Shown here: piece after piece, positions 1 to 11,696 of the stretch | Position numbering within the stretch: the stretch's first letter is position 1 | Layout: each line of letters starts with the position of its first letter | Assembly: GCA_023374025.1 (NCBI GenBank) | Contig: SIJG01000046.1 | Coordinates: 51,569 to 115,568 of the forward strand | Length of the DNA stretch: 64,000 nt | DNA from: Heterodera schachtii | Taxonomy: Eukaryota; Nematoda; Chromadorea; Rhabditida; Heteroderidae | Direction: 5' to 3' | The notes under the pieces: generated by a model | Told to the model about the DNA's origin: nothing | Databases searched by the model: none | Seen by the model: the letters and a program-made list of their open reading frames with translations, nothing else | Position numbers and translations under genes: made by a program

Positions 1-35
1 CAGAAGAGTACCGGCCCGATGGGTGGCAAAATGAA

Positions 36-430
36 ATGCGTCAGTGATACAGTATTTTTTAGGAAGTGAGAGATACGACAAATGGGATAAGTCGGACAAT
101 TTTTCAGCATAGCATAACCTCTCCGACCTTCGGCGGGTCGTGAAAAGTCGGGGATGAAATTCCCCGAATGTGACCCAAGCTTCCCCTCCCCCAAATGAGT
201 AAGGGGCTCAAATTTTCGTCTCAATTTTTAACTTTTAAGCGCTTTGGGCTAAAGAAAATGACATTTTTGAAAAGTTTTATTCCATAAACTGATTGACCAA
301 TAGTGAGCATTTTTAGGAAAATTATTAAGATAGATAGGTTGTAAATTATTTGCTATTAACTATTTAATCGATTTAGTTTTGTAAAATTTTTCTCATTTCC
401 TTCGTTTTTATTTTCATAAAAATCCATTTG
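36..430. other. Repeat-derived AT-rich stretch, no gene
   Basis: I see no coding signal. Near position 36 there is a single copy of the ATGCGTCAGTGATAC motif that also closes the left repeat arm of the element at 439-947, so this may be the end of a related insertion cut by the window edge. The rest is AT-rich sequence without recognisable structure. Confidence 0.4.
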
Positions 431-438
431 GTTGGAAA

Positions 439-947
439 CGTGACCGGAAAATGCGTCAGTGGAAAATGCGTCCGTGGAAAATGCGTCAGTGGAAAATGCG
501 TCAGTAGAAAATGCGTCAGTGATACAAATATTTTAAAATTAATATTGTAATACGATGTATAATTCTATAAGAATATGGTTTTGAATTTCGAACCCCGAAC
601 TCGTATTCGAACAAAAAATCGAAAGTCAAAATTTTCGATATTAGTGTTTTTCTTCAAAATCGGTTCAAATACACGGAAACAAATTGAAATACATCAATCC
701 TTCAATAAAAAATCATTTATGCCGTTTTTGAACCAAAACGCAAAATTCGAAAAATTTGGACTTGCGACTTTTGGTTCGAATTCGGGTTCGGGGTTCAGAA
801 TAGGCCAAAATGGATACCCGATTCGTGGTCAGTGACCTCAAAAACCTAAGGAACTTGGTTATTATGGCAATAAAATTTTCACTGACGCATTTTCTACTGA
901 CACTTTTTCCACTGACGCATTTTCCACTGACGCATTTTCCGGGCGCC
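439..947. mobile_element. Foldback/MULE-like non-autonomous element (ATGCGTCAGTGGAAA units)
   Basis: Both ends carry tandem 15-bp units (GGAAAATGCGTCAGT) in inverted orientation, about five at 445-525 and about four at 880-940. The 8 bases GTTGGAAA flank both ends (431-438 and 948-955), as a target-site duplication would. The centre holds an inner inverted pair (about 580-640 and 765-805) rich in AACCCGAA/TTCGGGTT. Open frames here are short and differ on the two strands, so I treat it as non-coding. Assignment to the Foldback/Mutator-like class rests on the tandem-unit terminal repeats and is inference. Confidence 0.7.
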
Positions 948-1084
948 GTTGGAAATAATTCAGCAAATTGTACAAATAAATAAAATCTAAATAAAAAATT
1001 ATTATTTTTTACAAAAAATGAATTTTTATGATAAAATTTCAATTTTCTTCTTCATAATTAGCTCAATCAAAGAAAATATTTATC

Positions 1085-1500
1085 AGTTAAATTGTCTGAA
1101 ATAATGCAAAGCAAAATTTTGATGAGATATTTGGCCAAGGATGGGAAACTGAGCAAAATTCAAATGGCCAACAAATTGATCAAAATGAATAATATTAAAA
1201 AAAGAATTAATTTCGGCAGACTCAATTGGCATTGATCAGAACAAAAAATTGAATGATCAACTAAAATGTGAAGTTGTTCATAAATTTCAAGCCATAAAAG
1301 AAGGGATGAAAAAAAGGGAAATATTCGGCAAAATTCCAAAGTAAAATTGAGCAAAAAATTGCCAAAAAGTTAGGAATTTCTCGAAACAAACTTTATGAAT
1401 GGAAAAGAATTTAAATTAAAAAATAAAAGCAGAGAAACATTCTATCAATGGAAAAAGGAATTCGGCATAAAATTCGGCAAATTTAATTTTTTAATTTAAT
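1085..1500 (+). pseudogene. Degenerate helix-turn-helix repeat gene, relic 1
   Basis: The plus strand reads a fragment FDEIFGQGWE near 1115-1145 and then broken pieces such as ISRNKLYEWKR (about 1375-1410) and FYQWKKEFG (about 1440-1465), separated by stops and frame changes. The same opening motif FDEIFG..W recurs near 7130 and 20310. The pattern of a short helix, a turn and an x-W-K-K-x-G ending looks like tandem helix-turn-helix units of a nematode multigene or transposon-derived family. No intact frame exists, so it is a relic. The family is not named with certainty. Confidence 0.45.
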
Positions 1501-1825
1501 TTTTTCTTTTTATTTAATTTTCTTTTTAAAAATTACATTCGAATGAAGAAAAAGTTGGCAAAATGAGAATTATTTTGAAATGAAGAAAGGAAATCCTTCT
1601 TTATCTGACAAAGAAATTGCAGTCATTTTAAACATTGGAATTGCCACTCTGAACAGATGGAAAAAAGAAAATTTTTTATTTATTTTTTCTAGGGCTCGAA
1701 AAAATGGAAATCTGTTTTTTCTTCCGGAGGCCTGAAATTCCATATGCACTTTTCCCATTTTTCGCGATTCATGTCCATATTTTGGCATTTTGTTAAAAAG
1801 TAAAAGCATGAATAAATATTATAAA

Positions 1826-2354
1826 TAGGGCTGCTAATTTTATGTAAGAAAATTTGCGAATTATGTAAATAAAATATGTATAAAAAATGCTAAAATATTT
1901 ATGAAATATGTATAAAAATCCCAAAATATGTACTAAAATATGTAAATTAATTTTTTTGTTTAAGGGTTATTTTTTGGAAAAAAATTCTTCGTAAAAAGTG
2001 AAATAGGCACAAAATGCCATAAAAATGATCAAAATAGGCTTAGAATCACATTTTAATATTTCACAAATTAATTTTTGATATATCATTTTTTGAAAAAAAT
2101 TCGATTTTTAATGATACAGTTTCAAAATTTTTTTTTAATTTTTCACAAAAAATTTCTGTAATTTCTCAAAAATCCTCAAAATATGTAAAAAAAAATGAAA
2201 ATATATACGAAAAAGTTCAAAATATGTATAAAAATATGTAAATAAAAGTCCCAACTTTTGTTCGCAAACACAAGAAAGAAAGTGTTTATACTACTAATTA
2301 GGCTATGGAGAATCCAGGAAAAAAATATGTATTTACATAAAATTAGCAGCCCTA
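1826..2354. mobile_element. hAT-like MITE, 529 bp, 8-bp TSD ATTATAAA
   Basis: The ends are matching inverted repeats beginning TAGGGCTGCTAATTTTATGT. The bases ATTATAAA stand directly before the left end and directly after the right end, a perfect 8-bp target-site duplication, which is the hAT hallmark. The interior repeats the word AAATATGTA many times and has no long open frame. Similar interior sequence (AAACACAAGAAAGAAAGTGTTT, then a CTATGGAGAA-like word) occurs in reverse at about 18.98-19.10 kb. Confidence 0.85.
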
Positions 2355-3061
2355 ATTATAAAGAGCATCGTTATTTTAATGCTAATTATTTCTTAATTAT
2401 AAAAATTTCGAATTTCGTAAAAACAACAATTAATTAACCAATTAATAAATTACGGGTAATTGAGGCATGGTTATGATTTATCAATTAATTAACCTATAAA
2501 AATAATAGCGTTATGTCGAAGTAAATTCAGTTTTTTAATTATCTCTCTATCAGCAGAGACAAAGAAATTGTGCGCTAAAGATTGAAAAATTTGTTAGAAA
2601 TTATTATAATTTAGTCAAAAAATTCATTAAAACACACCTTAAATATCGCAAAAGCTCATTTTGCCTCATATTCATAAAAGTTTATTACCCAAAATGGCTT
2701 TTGTGCATCAAAATTATTTTTCGTAAATTCGTTTTAAATTTTTTCAATTTTTTGCCACTTAGTTTTTCATTTCTGGGAAAGCGATTTTTGTTTTGGTTTT
2801 GTTTTTTCTGTTCACTCTTTTAATTGAAAAAATTATTCACAAACGGACAAAAGTGTAATGAATCATCCATCGCATTTTTGGCATTGGGAAAAGCATAAAA
2901 TTAGGCTGCTAATTTATGCGAAATCGGCGAAAGTGAATAGAAAAACCATTTCGGCGGCAGATGGGGATGGGCAAAAGGGAAGTGATTCAACCCCATTTTT
3001 TTTTTGCATTGTAATTCCAAAGCAAATTCCCGTGCAAAAAAATCGGGTGGCAAATCGCTGT
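2355..3061. other. AT-rich intergenic stretch
   Basis: I see no gene here. The frames at 2858-3199 overlap each other on both strands, run into the element at 3074-3459 and carry no recognisable domain. Confidence 0.4.
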
Positions 3062-3073
3062 GAAAATGGGCGG

Positions 3074-3459
3074 AGTAGGACAAAACGTCGTCAGCCGAAA
3101 CGTCGTCGGACGAATTTTTCGACCATAACTTTTTTTTTCTTTCTCAACCAAATTAAACATTCTTGGTATTATTCGAAAGCATTCGAAAAATGCTATTAGT
3201 CTGCAAATTTTCAATATTTATTATTCATGCACAAAAAATCAGAGCAAAAAAAAAGTTCGAATTACTGGGTTTTTGAGTTCCTTCTTGCCATAACTTGTTT
3301 GAAACTTAACGAAAATTTTTGAGATTTTGCAAATTAATAATAAACCCATAGAGCTATTGAACAACACCAACAATGCTTAATTTGATTGACAATGAACAAA
3401 GTTATGTTTCAAAAAGTCTTCCGACGACGTTTCGGCTGACGACGTTTTGGGGTGCACCG
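3074..3459. mobile_element. Foldback/MULE-like MITE, 386 bp (ACGTCGTC units)
   Basis: The terminal inverted repeats read AAAACGTCGTCAGCCGAAACG at 3081 and its reverse complement near 3425-3447. The 12 bases GAAAATGGGCGG occur on both sides (3062-3073 and 3460-3471), consistent with a 9-bp or slightly longer target-site duplication. The interior shares the phrase TTGGTATTATTCGAAAGC with the element at 57.5 kb, so the two are probably related. Confidence 0.7.
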
Positions 3460-3791
3460 GAAAATGGGCGGGGGGGGGGACGCTGACGGACGACCACCAA
3501 CGGATCAGTCGCTCGCCCTAATTAACTGCATAAATAGCCCGTTGGGGGGCCTGGAAACCCAGTGCAAACCTCCGAATCGGGCCTTTTCAGTCTATGAGCC
3601 TTTAAATTTTATAACACTTAACAAACTTTTTTTTTAATTTTGCAGACTAATAGAGGACACACACTTAGAGCTACCGAAAAATAACAAGAATTAAAAATTT
3701 GGTTACTTTTGGGTAAAGTTACGGTAATTTATTTAAAAAATTTCATTTGCTAGTTTTTTATATAGCGCCTTTCCATCGAAAGACCAGACAA

Positions 3792-4289
3792 ATGGCCCTC
3801 CTAATTCTATACATTATTTTGATTTCAAATGTCCAAATTATGCTGTGCAACAGTGCTGCGCTGCCCGTTTCGGCGTTTTTTCGTCTCCCACGTTACGTCC
3901 GAGGCCCAGAAGTGCCGATCCCATCGGTGCCGGATTGCACTAATGCAACAACAACAACAACAGCTCCAAAAACAACAACTACAATGAAGACGACGATGGG
4001 CAGTCGCAAGGAGGACAAAAGCATGCCGTCGATGGTGGATGGATCGGCACCGACGACGAGAGGAGGAGGGCACCCTGTGAAGCATGGAAAAGCGCAGCAG
4101 ATGAAGGTGACAAAAGAGGGAAGGCACGGGGGGGGGCTTAACAGGGGCGGTCCCCCGGCTTTTGGCTTGGGCGGAGTACTCCCTCCGGGCGTTTTTTGTG
4201 TGCTTTTCACAGCAATTTTTTTTGCGGTGCTTTTTTCAAAAAACTTAAGCGGAATAGAGGGGGTCGACGGTGCCGAGCGCCGTCGGTAA
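3792..4289 (+). CDS. Small secretory/membrane protein, Thr- and Gly-rich, unknown
   Basis: An open frame of 165 codons from the ATG at 3792. An upstream in-frame ATG at 3747 would add 15 residues, but the hydrophobic stretch starts best at 3792. Residues 1-22 (MALLILYIILISNVQ...) form a convincing signal peptide. They are followed by a Pro/Arg segment, a Thr-rich block with about eight consecutive or near-consecutive Thr, then a basic Gly-rich segment, and near the C-terminus a hydrophobic helix (VFCVLFTAIFFAVLF) that could anchor it. The base composition is clearly richer in GC than the flanks. The last codons overlap a dispersed GC hairpin repeat at 4262-4286, so the natural 3' end may lie earlier or in a missed exon. 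I do not recognise the family. Confidence 0.4.
   Translation: MALLILYIILISNVQIMLCNSAALPVSAFFRLPRYVRGPEVPIPSVPDCTNATTTTTAPKTTTTMKTTMGSRKEDKSMPSMVDGSAPTTRGGGHPVKHGKAQQMKVTKEGRHGGGLNRGGPPAFGLGGVLPPGVFCVLFTAIFFAVLFSKNLSGIEGVDGAERRR
4262..4286. repeat. Dispersed GC-rich hairpin repeat
   Basis: Palindrome GACGGTGCCGAGCGCCGTC followed by AT-rich sequence resembling the flank of the other copies (a phrase like ACAGATTTTGTCCAAAAATG about 40 bp away). Other copies lie at 5252, 6331, 9828, 10781, 18279, 21661, 47294, 55566, 55699 and 55773. Confidence 0.6.
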
Positions 4290-4920
4290 ATTTTTTTGTA
4301 ATTTTTTTATGTGATTTATTAACAGATTTTGTCCAAAAATGACCAAATTTGCATATTTGAGCAGATTTTTATTAAAAAATTGTTTATTTGGTTGATTTTC
4401 GTAAAAAATTAACGAAATTTTTCGGAAATTCAAGGCGAGGCATCTCTTGGAGGGGTACCAACAAGGAAAATCGAAAATTTTCAGCAAAAACACTATTTTT
4501 TTTCCTTAAAAATTTCGGGCGTGAATGGGCCTTGGGGGAGGGAAGGGGTACGGTACCCGCCCCCCACCCCCCTCCCTTGGGACCGTACCTGGGGGTTAAC
4601 CGAAAATTTTGCGAAGGGGTCCAACCATGTAAATCGACGACTTTTAGCGCTGCTTGGCACATTTTGAATTTTACTAAAAACCAAAGGGGGGATCTTTTTT
4701 TCCCTCAAACTATTGACTATTTCCTGCAAACTTTTTCCTGGTGCTTTTAGGGGCAACTGATCACAAATCTGACCTCCATTTCGATTGATTCTGAATCCAA
4801 ACGGAATTCTAAATCAAAATTCAAAAACAAAAAATTCAGATTTGTTATCAGCGACCCCTAAAGCCCTAGAGAATAAATTTTTTCTCGATTTATTATCACA
4901 GAAAAATTTGCAGCAAAAGG
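4290..4920. other. Non-coding repeat-derived stretch
   Basis: Frames on the two strands overlap and share no protein-like features. The GGGTACGGTACCC word near 4547-4560 with CCCCCACCCCC next to it is a local palindrome. I see no gene. Confidence 0.4.
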
Positions 4921-4928
4921 GTCCGGTC

Positions 4929-6044
4929 CAGTGATGCCAACCCGAACCCGAAACCCGAAACCCGAGGTTTTTCTCGACCCGAAACCCGAAACCCGAACCC
5001 GAAATTTTTTGAGTGCACGACCCGAAACCCGAACCCGAAATTTTTCTCAACCCGCGGCATAGGCAAAAAAATATGCACCGGAAAAAATTTTGAGAATTTA
5101 CTTCTGATTTGTTAATATATTTTATTCAAAAAATAACCAATTTTTGTGATTTTAGCTAATATGTTTACAGAATTTGTACCAAAAATGTTTAAATATTCCC
5201 TAAAATTTCAGTGAAAATCTGTTAAAAATGGTCAAAATTTCTAATTTTCCTCCGGCGGCGCCTATCGGCACCGTCGGGCCCCAAAACTTAATTCTTTATA
5301 GAAAATTTTCTCTGTTTGGACATTCATTTGCAGTGCAAATCTTATTTTTGGGGTCCGAATCTTAGTATTTGAGCCATTTTGTCTTATTTTGAAAAAAAAC
5401 TTGGCCACCCTGTTTATTAATGATAAAATAGTTTTAAGAATGGATAAAAGGGTTGGCTGCCCTTTGGATTTTTTTTTTTGCGGGGGGGGGGATTAAAGCC
5501 AAAGTGCCGGTAAATATCCATCATAGGTTCCAGACTCAAAATTGCATAAACCACTTTTACAGGTTTTCTAAATTGATCAGAAAAAATTGTCTACTCAAAA
5601 AGTTTCACAAATAATATTTTCGGTCCATTTAAGCATAATTACATCCGTGTTTTTCTTGATACAAACAACTTTACCCAATGCCGAAAAACAGCGTTAAATT
5701 GTGATAAAATGATATTAAATTATAAGATTGTAAAAAAAAGCAATCACTAAACCAGGGATGCGATCTGTCCTGATTTGTCAGAAATGTTCTGATTTTAGGG
5801 TAGCGACCAAAATTTGTTCTGATTTCTTAAATAAACTCATAATTTTTAAATTTTATGGCAGAATGTAACTATTTTACAAAAAATATAAAATTTATGGCAA
5901 AATTTGGTCATTTTTGACAAAAAATGTGCCAACCCGAAACCCGAAACCCGAGGTTTTTCTCGACCCGAAACCCGAACCCGAAATTTTTTGAGTGCCCGAC
6001 CCGAAACCCGAACCCGAAATTTTTCTCAACCCGCGGCATCACTG
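4929..6044. mobile_element. Non-autonomous element with ACCCGAA subterminal repeats
   Basis: The sequence begins CAGTGATGCCAACCCGAACC and ends with the inverted word GGCATCACTG. Close to each end are long runs of AACCCGAA (about 4937-5058 and 5933-6032), but these two runs are in the same orientation. A GC hairpin repeat sits inside at 5252-5278. I could not find a target-site duplication, so the borders are tentative, and two overlapping insertions are possible. No coding capacity is visible. Confidence 0.5.
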
Positions 6045-6130
6045 GTGGGTGGGTGGGTGGTGCAGTTGACCACTTGGCATTGCTGTGTTTTGGAAATGTT
6101 TATTTTGAAAAAATTGATGTGTGATTAGTA

Positions 6131-6265
6131 CTGGGATGGCAGCGGATTCCGATTTTCAATTCCGATATTTCTGGGGTCGGAATTCCGATTTCCGACAACA
6201 AAAATTTAGGGCCTCGGAATTACGATTTTCGAAAAAATTTTATGGACTCGGAATGCCATCTCTGG
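6131..6265. mobile_element. Short MITE-like inverted repeat (TTCCGATTT units)
   Basis: Starts CTGGGATGGCA and ends TGCCATCTCTGG, with GGAATTCCGATTTCCGA words inside in both orientations. A related copy of the interior appears at about 10000-10075 inside another element. No target-site duplication was recognised. Confidence 0.4.
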
Positions 6266-7080
6266 TTTGTCCATGTATTTATAATGTATGGACAATGTGA
6301 TTAAAGAAAGGTCAAAACAGAAGGGATGTTCCCGGCGACGCTTCTCGGCACCGCCGTACCCTCCCTTTGCCTTTACCAGAAACTTTTGATTATATCAATA
6401 AAATTATTTACTTGAACCAAGAAGTTGAGGCAATAATCGTTATTGGTATAGAGATTAAAATTGAGCATTTAATAAAAATTACGACAATTTTCTAATTAAT
6501 GTATATGAAATAAAATTTTTGCAAGACAGTAAATACTATTTTAAGACGAAATAAAGACAAATTAAAAAAATAATAATAAGAGAATTTGTGGTCGATCAGG
6601 TCTAAAACATCGAAACCGGCAAAATCAGACCATTGCTGGGGAGAAATTGCAGTTTATTTTTTGTTCCTTCACCTCCCCCCCCCCCTTAATTTTTTATGCT
6701 CATTTTTAGGGTATTTGGTTTAATTAAGCAAATTTGAAATTGTTCAATAAATCTGCTTTTGTTATTTTGTTTCTTCATCGGGATCAGGCAAAGGGAAGGG
6801 AGCAATTCCCGGCTCGCCAAGTGTTCGGGATCATCCGGAGCGCCACCAGACGGGCACTCAGTTTCAGTCGGACTTGGACAGGGAAACGGGAGCTTTCTCG
6901 ATCAGGTCTAAAGCATTGAAATCAGCAAAATCCGACCAAATTTTATGGACAAATGAATTTTGGTTCCTTTTTGTCGGCATTGCTCCCCTCTGGGGAGAAA
7001 TTCCCCTTAATTCTTTATGCTTATTTTTAGGGCATTTTGAGCTTTCCAAAAAACAAAAATGAATTTATGGCATATAAATA
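6266..7080. other. Intergenic, with one hairpin repeat and a duplicated phrase
   Basis: A GC hairpin lies at 6331-6358. The phrase GATCAGGTCTAAA(A/G)CAT with the following AAATC(A/C)GACCA occurs at 6595 and again at 6900, so part of this stretch is duplicated. Open frames (6734-6919, 6874-7062) have no convincing protein features. Confidence 0.35.
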
Positions 7081-7119
7081 TTTTTAATTTTTTTTTTGCT
7101 TTTGAAATTGAATGCAGGC

Positions 7120-7380
7120 ATAATCCGACTAAATTTTGATGAAATATTCGGCAACGAATGGGACAAAAAATAAACGTGAAGAAAAAGCGACAAAAATTCA
7201 ACAAAATAGGAGAAATGAGAACTCATAGTCAGCAATTGATCAAATGGGTGAAGAAATGGGAACCAACCCAATTGATCAACAGAAAATGTAAATTTATTCA
7301 AAAATTTGAAGCAATTAAAGATAAACTGAAGCAAAAAGGAAAATACCAAAAGAAAAACAGAGTCAAAAAATTAAAATAGG
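7120..7380 (+). pseudogene. Degenerate helix-turn-helix repeat gene, relic 2
   Basis: Reads FDEIFGNEWDKK then a stop near 7165, followed by a lysine-rich frame (7158-7379) containing LIKWVKKWEPTQLINRK. The FDEIFG..W motif is the same as in the relics near 1115 and 20310. No intact gene is present. Confidence 0.4.
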
Positions 7381-7650
7381 AAAATATTAATAAATATAAT
7401 TATAAAAAATCTGTTACTTTTAATATATTGAGGCACCAATTCTTTTTTCCATTTTCTTAATGTTGTTGTATAAATGCCCAATTTCTTCACAAATTCATGC
7501 AAAAACATAAAGTTAATATTAAAAATATTTTATTTTTTTTTGCATAAAACATTTTATTAAAATATTTTTTCTGAATTTTTTAAAGTAATTGGATGATATT
7601 GTTTCCCCCTTTTTTCCTATTTTAATTAAGGGTTTGTTACGACTTGTTAT

Positions 7651-7945
7651 TAACCGGTACCCCCGGTTTTCGGTTTCGGTTTTTCGGTTAATTTTTCATT
7701 ACAAATTAATGAAAAATCGATGAATGAATAAAAATATGATTTTAATAAATTTAACTTGAATTAATGGGGTAAAAAGATGGGGTAGTACATATAAAAGGAA
7801 TGTCATCAAAAATCTTCGAAATCAGAACTTCGGGCTGAAAAAATCAGTTTTCAGGTTTCTTTAAATGCATACTATCAATAAAAAAGTGCCATCTTTAGGG
7901 GGTGTATTTTTAAACCGAAAGCCGAAAAACCGGTACCCCCGGTTT
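7651..7945. mobile_element. Inverted-repeat element (ACCGGTACCCCCGGTTTTCGG)
   Basis: Both ends contain CCGGTACCCCCGG plus (C)GGTTTT(C)GG-type words in inverted order, spaced about 300 bp. The interior is AT-rich and non-coding. No target-site duplication is clear. Confidence 0.5.
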
Positions 7946-8561
7946 TGGTTATTCAATGCGTTGACTCTTTGAACACTTGGGAATCAGGGTCCGATTCTTA
8001 AGCTTAGGACTTCTCAATCCTGGGCTAATTCATTAAGAAAAAAAAATTTATTTACAAAAACGGACATTTTTTCATTAGACATTAAAAAATTTTGACCATC
8101 AAAAATTCTGATCAAAACTTTCTCATAACAAATAAAATTAATAAAGCTTGATATAATTCGATAGCCCTATGTCTCCTCTATTAGCCTGCAAAATTTCAAA
8201 AAATTTCATTAGGTTTTAAAAAAGTTATGGCCAAAAATGTGTGAAAACTTGGTACCTTGCGTATTTTTGGCCATTGAAAATTTACCATTTGATGGTTTTT
8301 TATATAACGCCCTTTTTGATGGTTTTTATATAACGACATAGTACCATTTCTTCTACCGAAATTGATGAACATCATGAACAACAATTGATGGGTTCACTTA
8401 TGACATCGTTTGGAAAACGTCGAAGTGTTCGCATGGCAAAGAAAATGAATAAACGAATTTTGATGAGGAAAATGTGAGGCCGAATTTGTGTTAAAATTAA
8501 GAATTTTAAGACCGCTCAATTTTTTCCCCCGGATTTTAGCTGAGTCTGCTTTGACATTTGG

Positions 8562-9318
8562 ATGGACGTTTTCCCCTTCTTTGACCGTCCTCAACTCGGC
8601 CTCAAATTGGCACTGATTTCGCCGCGTTTCAATGTTTTGGTGGATCAACATTTCGATGGCAAAAACAAATTAACAATTTGGCGTTGTGTCTATATTGGCA
8701 AGGGTGTTGGACTAAAAGCAAAAGTATGTGTGGGTATTGATGGCAGATGTGTGCCATTTCCATTGCCCGACCATCTGCTGCGCAAGAACATTCGCTTTAA
8801 ACGCCTTAATATTTCGTAAATTCAGACACATTTCTATGCACCGAAAAGCAATTTATATTATTTGTTTGTCGCCCCTTTTCAGGTACATCGACCACTCCGT
8901 CATCGCATTTCTCCGCTTAAATAAGCAACTTTTTGATGGAAATGACACCAACATGCATTTGTTGTATGCGTATTCATACAGAGGCATTGAGCAGCCACTT
9001 TGGGATGTTTTTGCCAGTGACATTTGGCCCATTTTTGCGCCAAACATTCGCCGCTTGGCCTTTCCCACTGGCACTTATTTGAACAATTTGTGTCGCCGAA
9101 CTTCGCCAACAATTCTCTGTGATCTCAATGCGTTGAATTCAATTGACTCCGGTCGTCTGTCTCCATATGTGCCAAATGATGAGAATCGGCCAAATCCAGC
9201 TGCAACTGCTGGCCAAGCGCTGTCCAAATGGTCGCACACTCCGACAGCAAATGGCCAACCGAAGCGACTGTGTTTCCTCCCGGGTCATAATTGGGTTGAC
9301 AATTTCAGTAAGGTGTGA
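8562..9318 (+). CDS. F-box-type nematode family protein, truncated
   Basis: Two exons join cleanly. Exon 1 runs from at least 8562 (the frame is open a little further upstream, reading DIW before the first Met) to 8818. The intron is 8819-8882, with donor GTAAAT and acceptor TTTTCAG. Exon 2 runs 8883-9318. The product starts WMDVFPFFDRPQLGLKLALI and contains YIDHSVIAFLRLNKQ, WPIFAPNIRRL, RRTSPTILCDLNALNSI and ATAGQALSKW. I recognise this pattern from the large F-box-like family of cyst nematodes, whose members act, if at all, as substrate adaptors; no substrate can be inferred. Family members continue well past the motif NWVDNF, but here a stop follows immediately and an inverted-repeat element begins 26 bp later. 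An upstream exon carrying the start codon is likely but unresolved. It is probably a truncated copy. Confidence 0.7.
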
Positions 9319-9552
9319 CCGACCACTTTTGATTGCCGGTACTTATGTGGTTTAGACCACATAAAAATTTTTTTAAGGCATTATAAACATGCTTCCAGGG
9401 GTTTTCGGGGTCGCTAAGCACGAATCTGAACTCAGATTAAATAAAATTTTGAACCCCTAACCACGAATTCTTAACATTTTTCGAGTTTTTTTTTCGTCAT
9501 CGCCTTCAGTGAAATTCCAACGAATATACAGCGATTTGAGAAGGGTGCTGAT

Positions 9553-10391
9553 CAGGGGTGGAGCGCGACCACGATCCGCGATTCGCGGCATTTTTTTCCG
9601 CGATTCGCTACCGCGGCAATTTGAATCCGCGATGCGCGATCTGCGACTGCGGGATTTTAAATCCGCGATGCGCGATCCGCGGGATTTGTGAATCCGCGGC
9701 AATTTTTATAAGATTTTAAAAAGAAAATTTTTATTAAAGCGCTTGTTTTAAATATAAATTATTTAAAAGTTTGGCCATTTTTTGGACAAAATTGTTGACA
9801 AATCGCATTAAAATTACAAAAATTTTCCCGGCGGACGCCTATCGGCACCGCCGGGCCTCTCCCCCTCCCCCATGTTCTCAAAAATTTTTTATACTAAAAA
9901 CATTTTTTGAAATCACCTTTTACTTGGTTAAGAATTAAAAAAATTAGTCTAGTAAAAATATTTAGAAAATTTTTATTATATTTGAACATTTTCGGCTTCC
10001 GACGTTTTTGGGATCGGAATTCCGATTTCCGAAAATTTTTGGGGCTTCGGAATGCCATTCCTGGTTTGCATCACTGGGAATCTTCGCAAATCCCCCCCCC
10101 CCCCCCCCATTCAGTCCCTTCCCAAATTTGTATGCATCGGGATTTTAATTAATTTATATACTAAAAATTTTTAAAAAAGTGTAAAAAATTGGTTTAATAA
10201 TTGAAAAAAAAATGCGCGACCGCGATTCGCGGCAATTTTTTTGCGCGATCCGCGACACGCGACAAATTGAATCCGCGATCCGCGACCGCGGGATTTTAAA
10301 TCCGCGATGCGCGACCCGCGACCGCGGCAAATTGAATCCGCGATGCGCGATACGCGACCGTGGGATTTTTTTGTGCGCGCTCCACCCCCTG
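9553..10391. mobile_element. hAT-like element, 839 bp, TSD GTGCTGAT (CCGCG repeats)
   Basis: Terminal inverted repeats are CAGGGGTGGAGCGCG and its mirror. GTGCTGAT precedes the left end (9545-9552) and follows the right end (10392-10399), a perfect 8-bp duplication. Subterminal regions on both sides are tandem variants of GATCCGCGATGCGCG in inverted orientation. A GC hairpin repeat at about 9828-9857 lies inside. Short frames are strand-symmetric by-products of the repeats. Confidence 0.85.
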
Positions 10392-10409
10392 GTGCTGATC
10401 ATTAATATG

Positions 10410-11428
10410 TAGAGCTCGGCCTGGACCTGGATCCAGGCCTGGATTTTTCCTGGATCCAGGTCCAGGTCCAGGTCATTTTTCGGTAACCTGGATTTTTCCT
10501 GGACCTGGATTTTCCTGGATTTTTGTCCAGGAAATCCAAGTCCAGGTCAATTTGAAAATCCAGGTCCAGGTCCAGGTCCAGGCACAAAAAACCTGGATTT
10601 CCTGGATAAATTTTTTTTCAATTTTTATGGCGAAATGTATTTAAAATTGGTATAAAATGTGCCAAATTTTCACTCCGCCCCCTAAAAATTCTTATTCTCT
10701 TAAAAAATTGGCTCAAAATCGAAAAAATAATTTTTGGACAAAATTTGTAAACAATTCGTATAGAAATTACAAAAAAATTTCCAGCGGCGCCTATCGTCAC
10801 CACCGGGCTCTCTTCCCTCACACATCCTAAAAATTTTTTTTAAAAATGTGCCGAAAAAAATTGTTAGAAATCTGGTTTTTTGATTCTGAATGCACTGAAA
10901 TTTTCAAATTGCTTATGTTTTCCACAAAATTGTTTAAATCGATTGACCTATAAACTTGGAAAAAAATCAGAAAAATTTTTATGAAAAAATTCCAAGATTA
11001 CATGTTGTAAAAATTTTCGAAAAACTTATTAATTCATATAAAAAAATTAAAACCCCTTTCAAAATTTTTTGAACTTTTTTTCCAAATGTTATAATTATTG
11101 GAACGATTAATTTTAGTATTTCAATTGACTGATTTTTTTTTTCAAGTTTATCAAAAAATGATAAATAGATTTAAAAACACATTATTATTAAGAATTAAAT
11201 ATTTTTAGACATTCTCAAGCAATTAATTGATTTTTTCAAAGATTTTTTTGATTTTTAAAACGAGTTTCAAAAAATCCAGGTCCAGGCCTGGATCCAGGTC
11301 TCGAGGAGCCTGGATTTTTCCTGGACCTGGATTTTCCTGGATTTTTGTCCAGGAAATCCAGGTCCAGGTCCAACATGGAATCCAGGTCCAGGTCCAGGTC
11401 CAGGCTTTTTTCAAAATACCGAGCTCTA
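10410..11428. mobile_element. hAT-like element, 1019 bp, TSD TTAATATG (CCTGGACCTGG repeats)
   Basis: Begins TAGAGCTCGG and ends CCGAGCTCTA. TTAATATG flanks both ends (10402-10409 and 11429-11436). Subterminal arrays are built from the word CCAGGTCCAGGT and its reverse (10419-10610 and 11275-11405). The AT-rich middle carries a GC hairpin repeat at 10781-10808. The apparent 'DLDLDLD' peptides are translations of the array and not real proteins. Confidence 0.85.
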
Positions 11429-11696
11429 TTAATATGGTAATGAAATAAGAAATAACAAATCATTAATCTGAAAAAGCGGAATTTAACAAAATTCATTGGA
11501 ATTTCACTGAATGCGACGGCGAAAAAAAAGTTGTTATTTTTTGAAAAAGAAAATTCGAAAAATGTTCGAACTCGGGGTTAGGGGTTCGAATTTTTTTATT
11601 AATCTGAGTTCAGAATCGTGCTTAGCGACCCCAAAAACCCCTGGAAGCATGTTTATAATGCCTTAAAAAATATTTTTTTATGTGGTCTAAACCACA

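Noticed and set aside
10402..11496. DLDLDLD-type peptides
   Set aside because: Translation of the CCTGGACCTGG subterminal arrays of a transposon.
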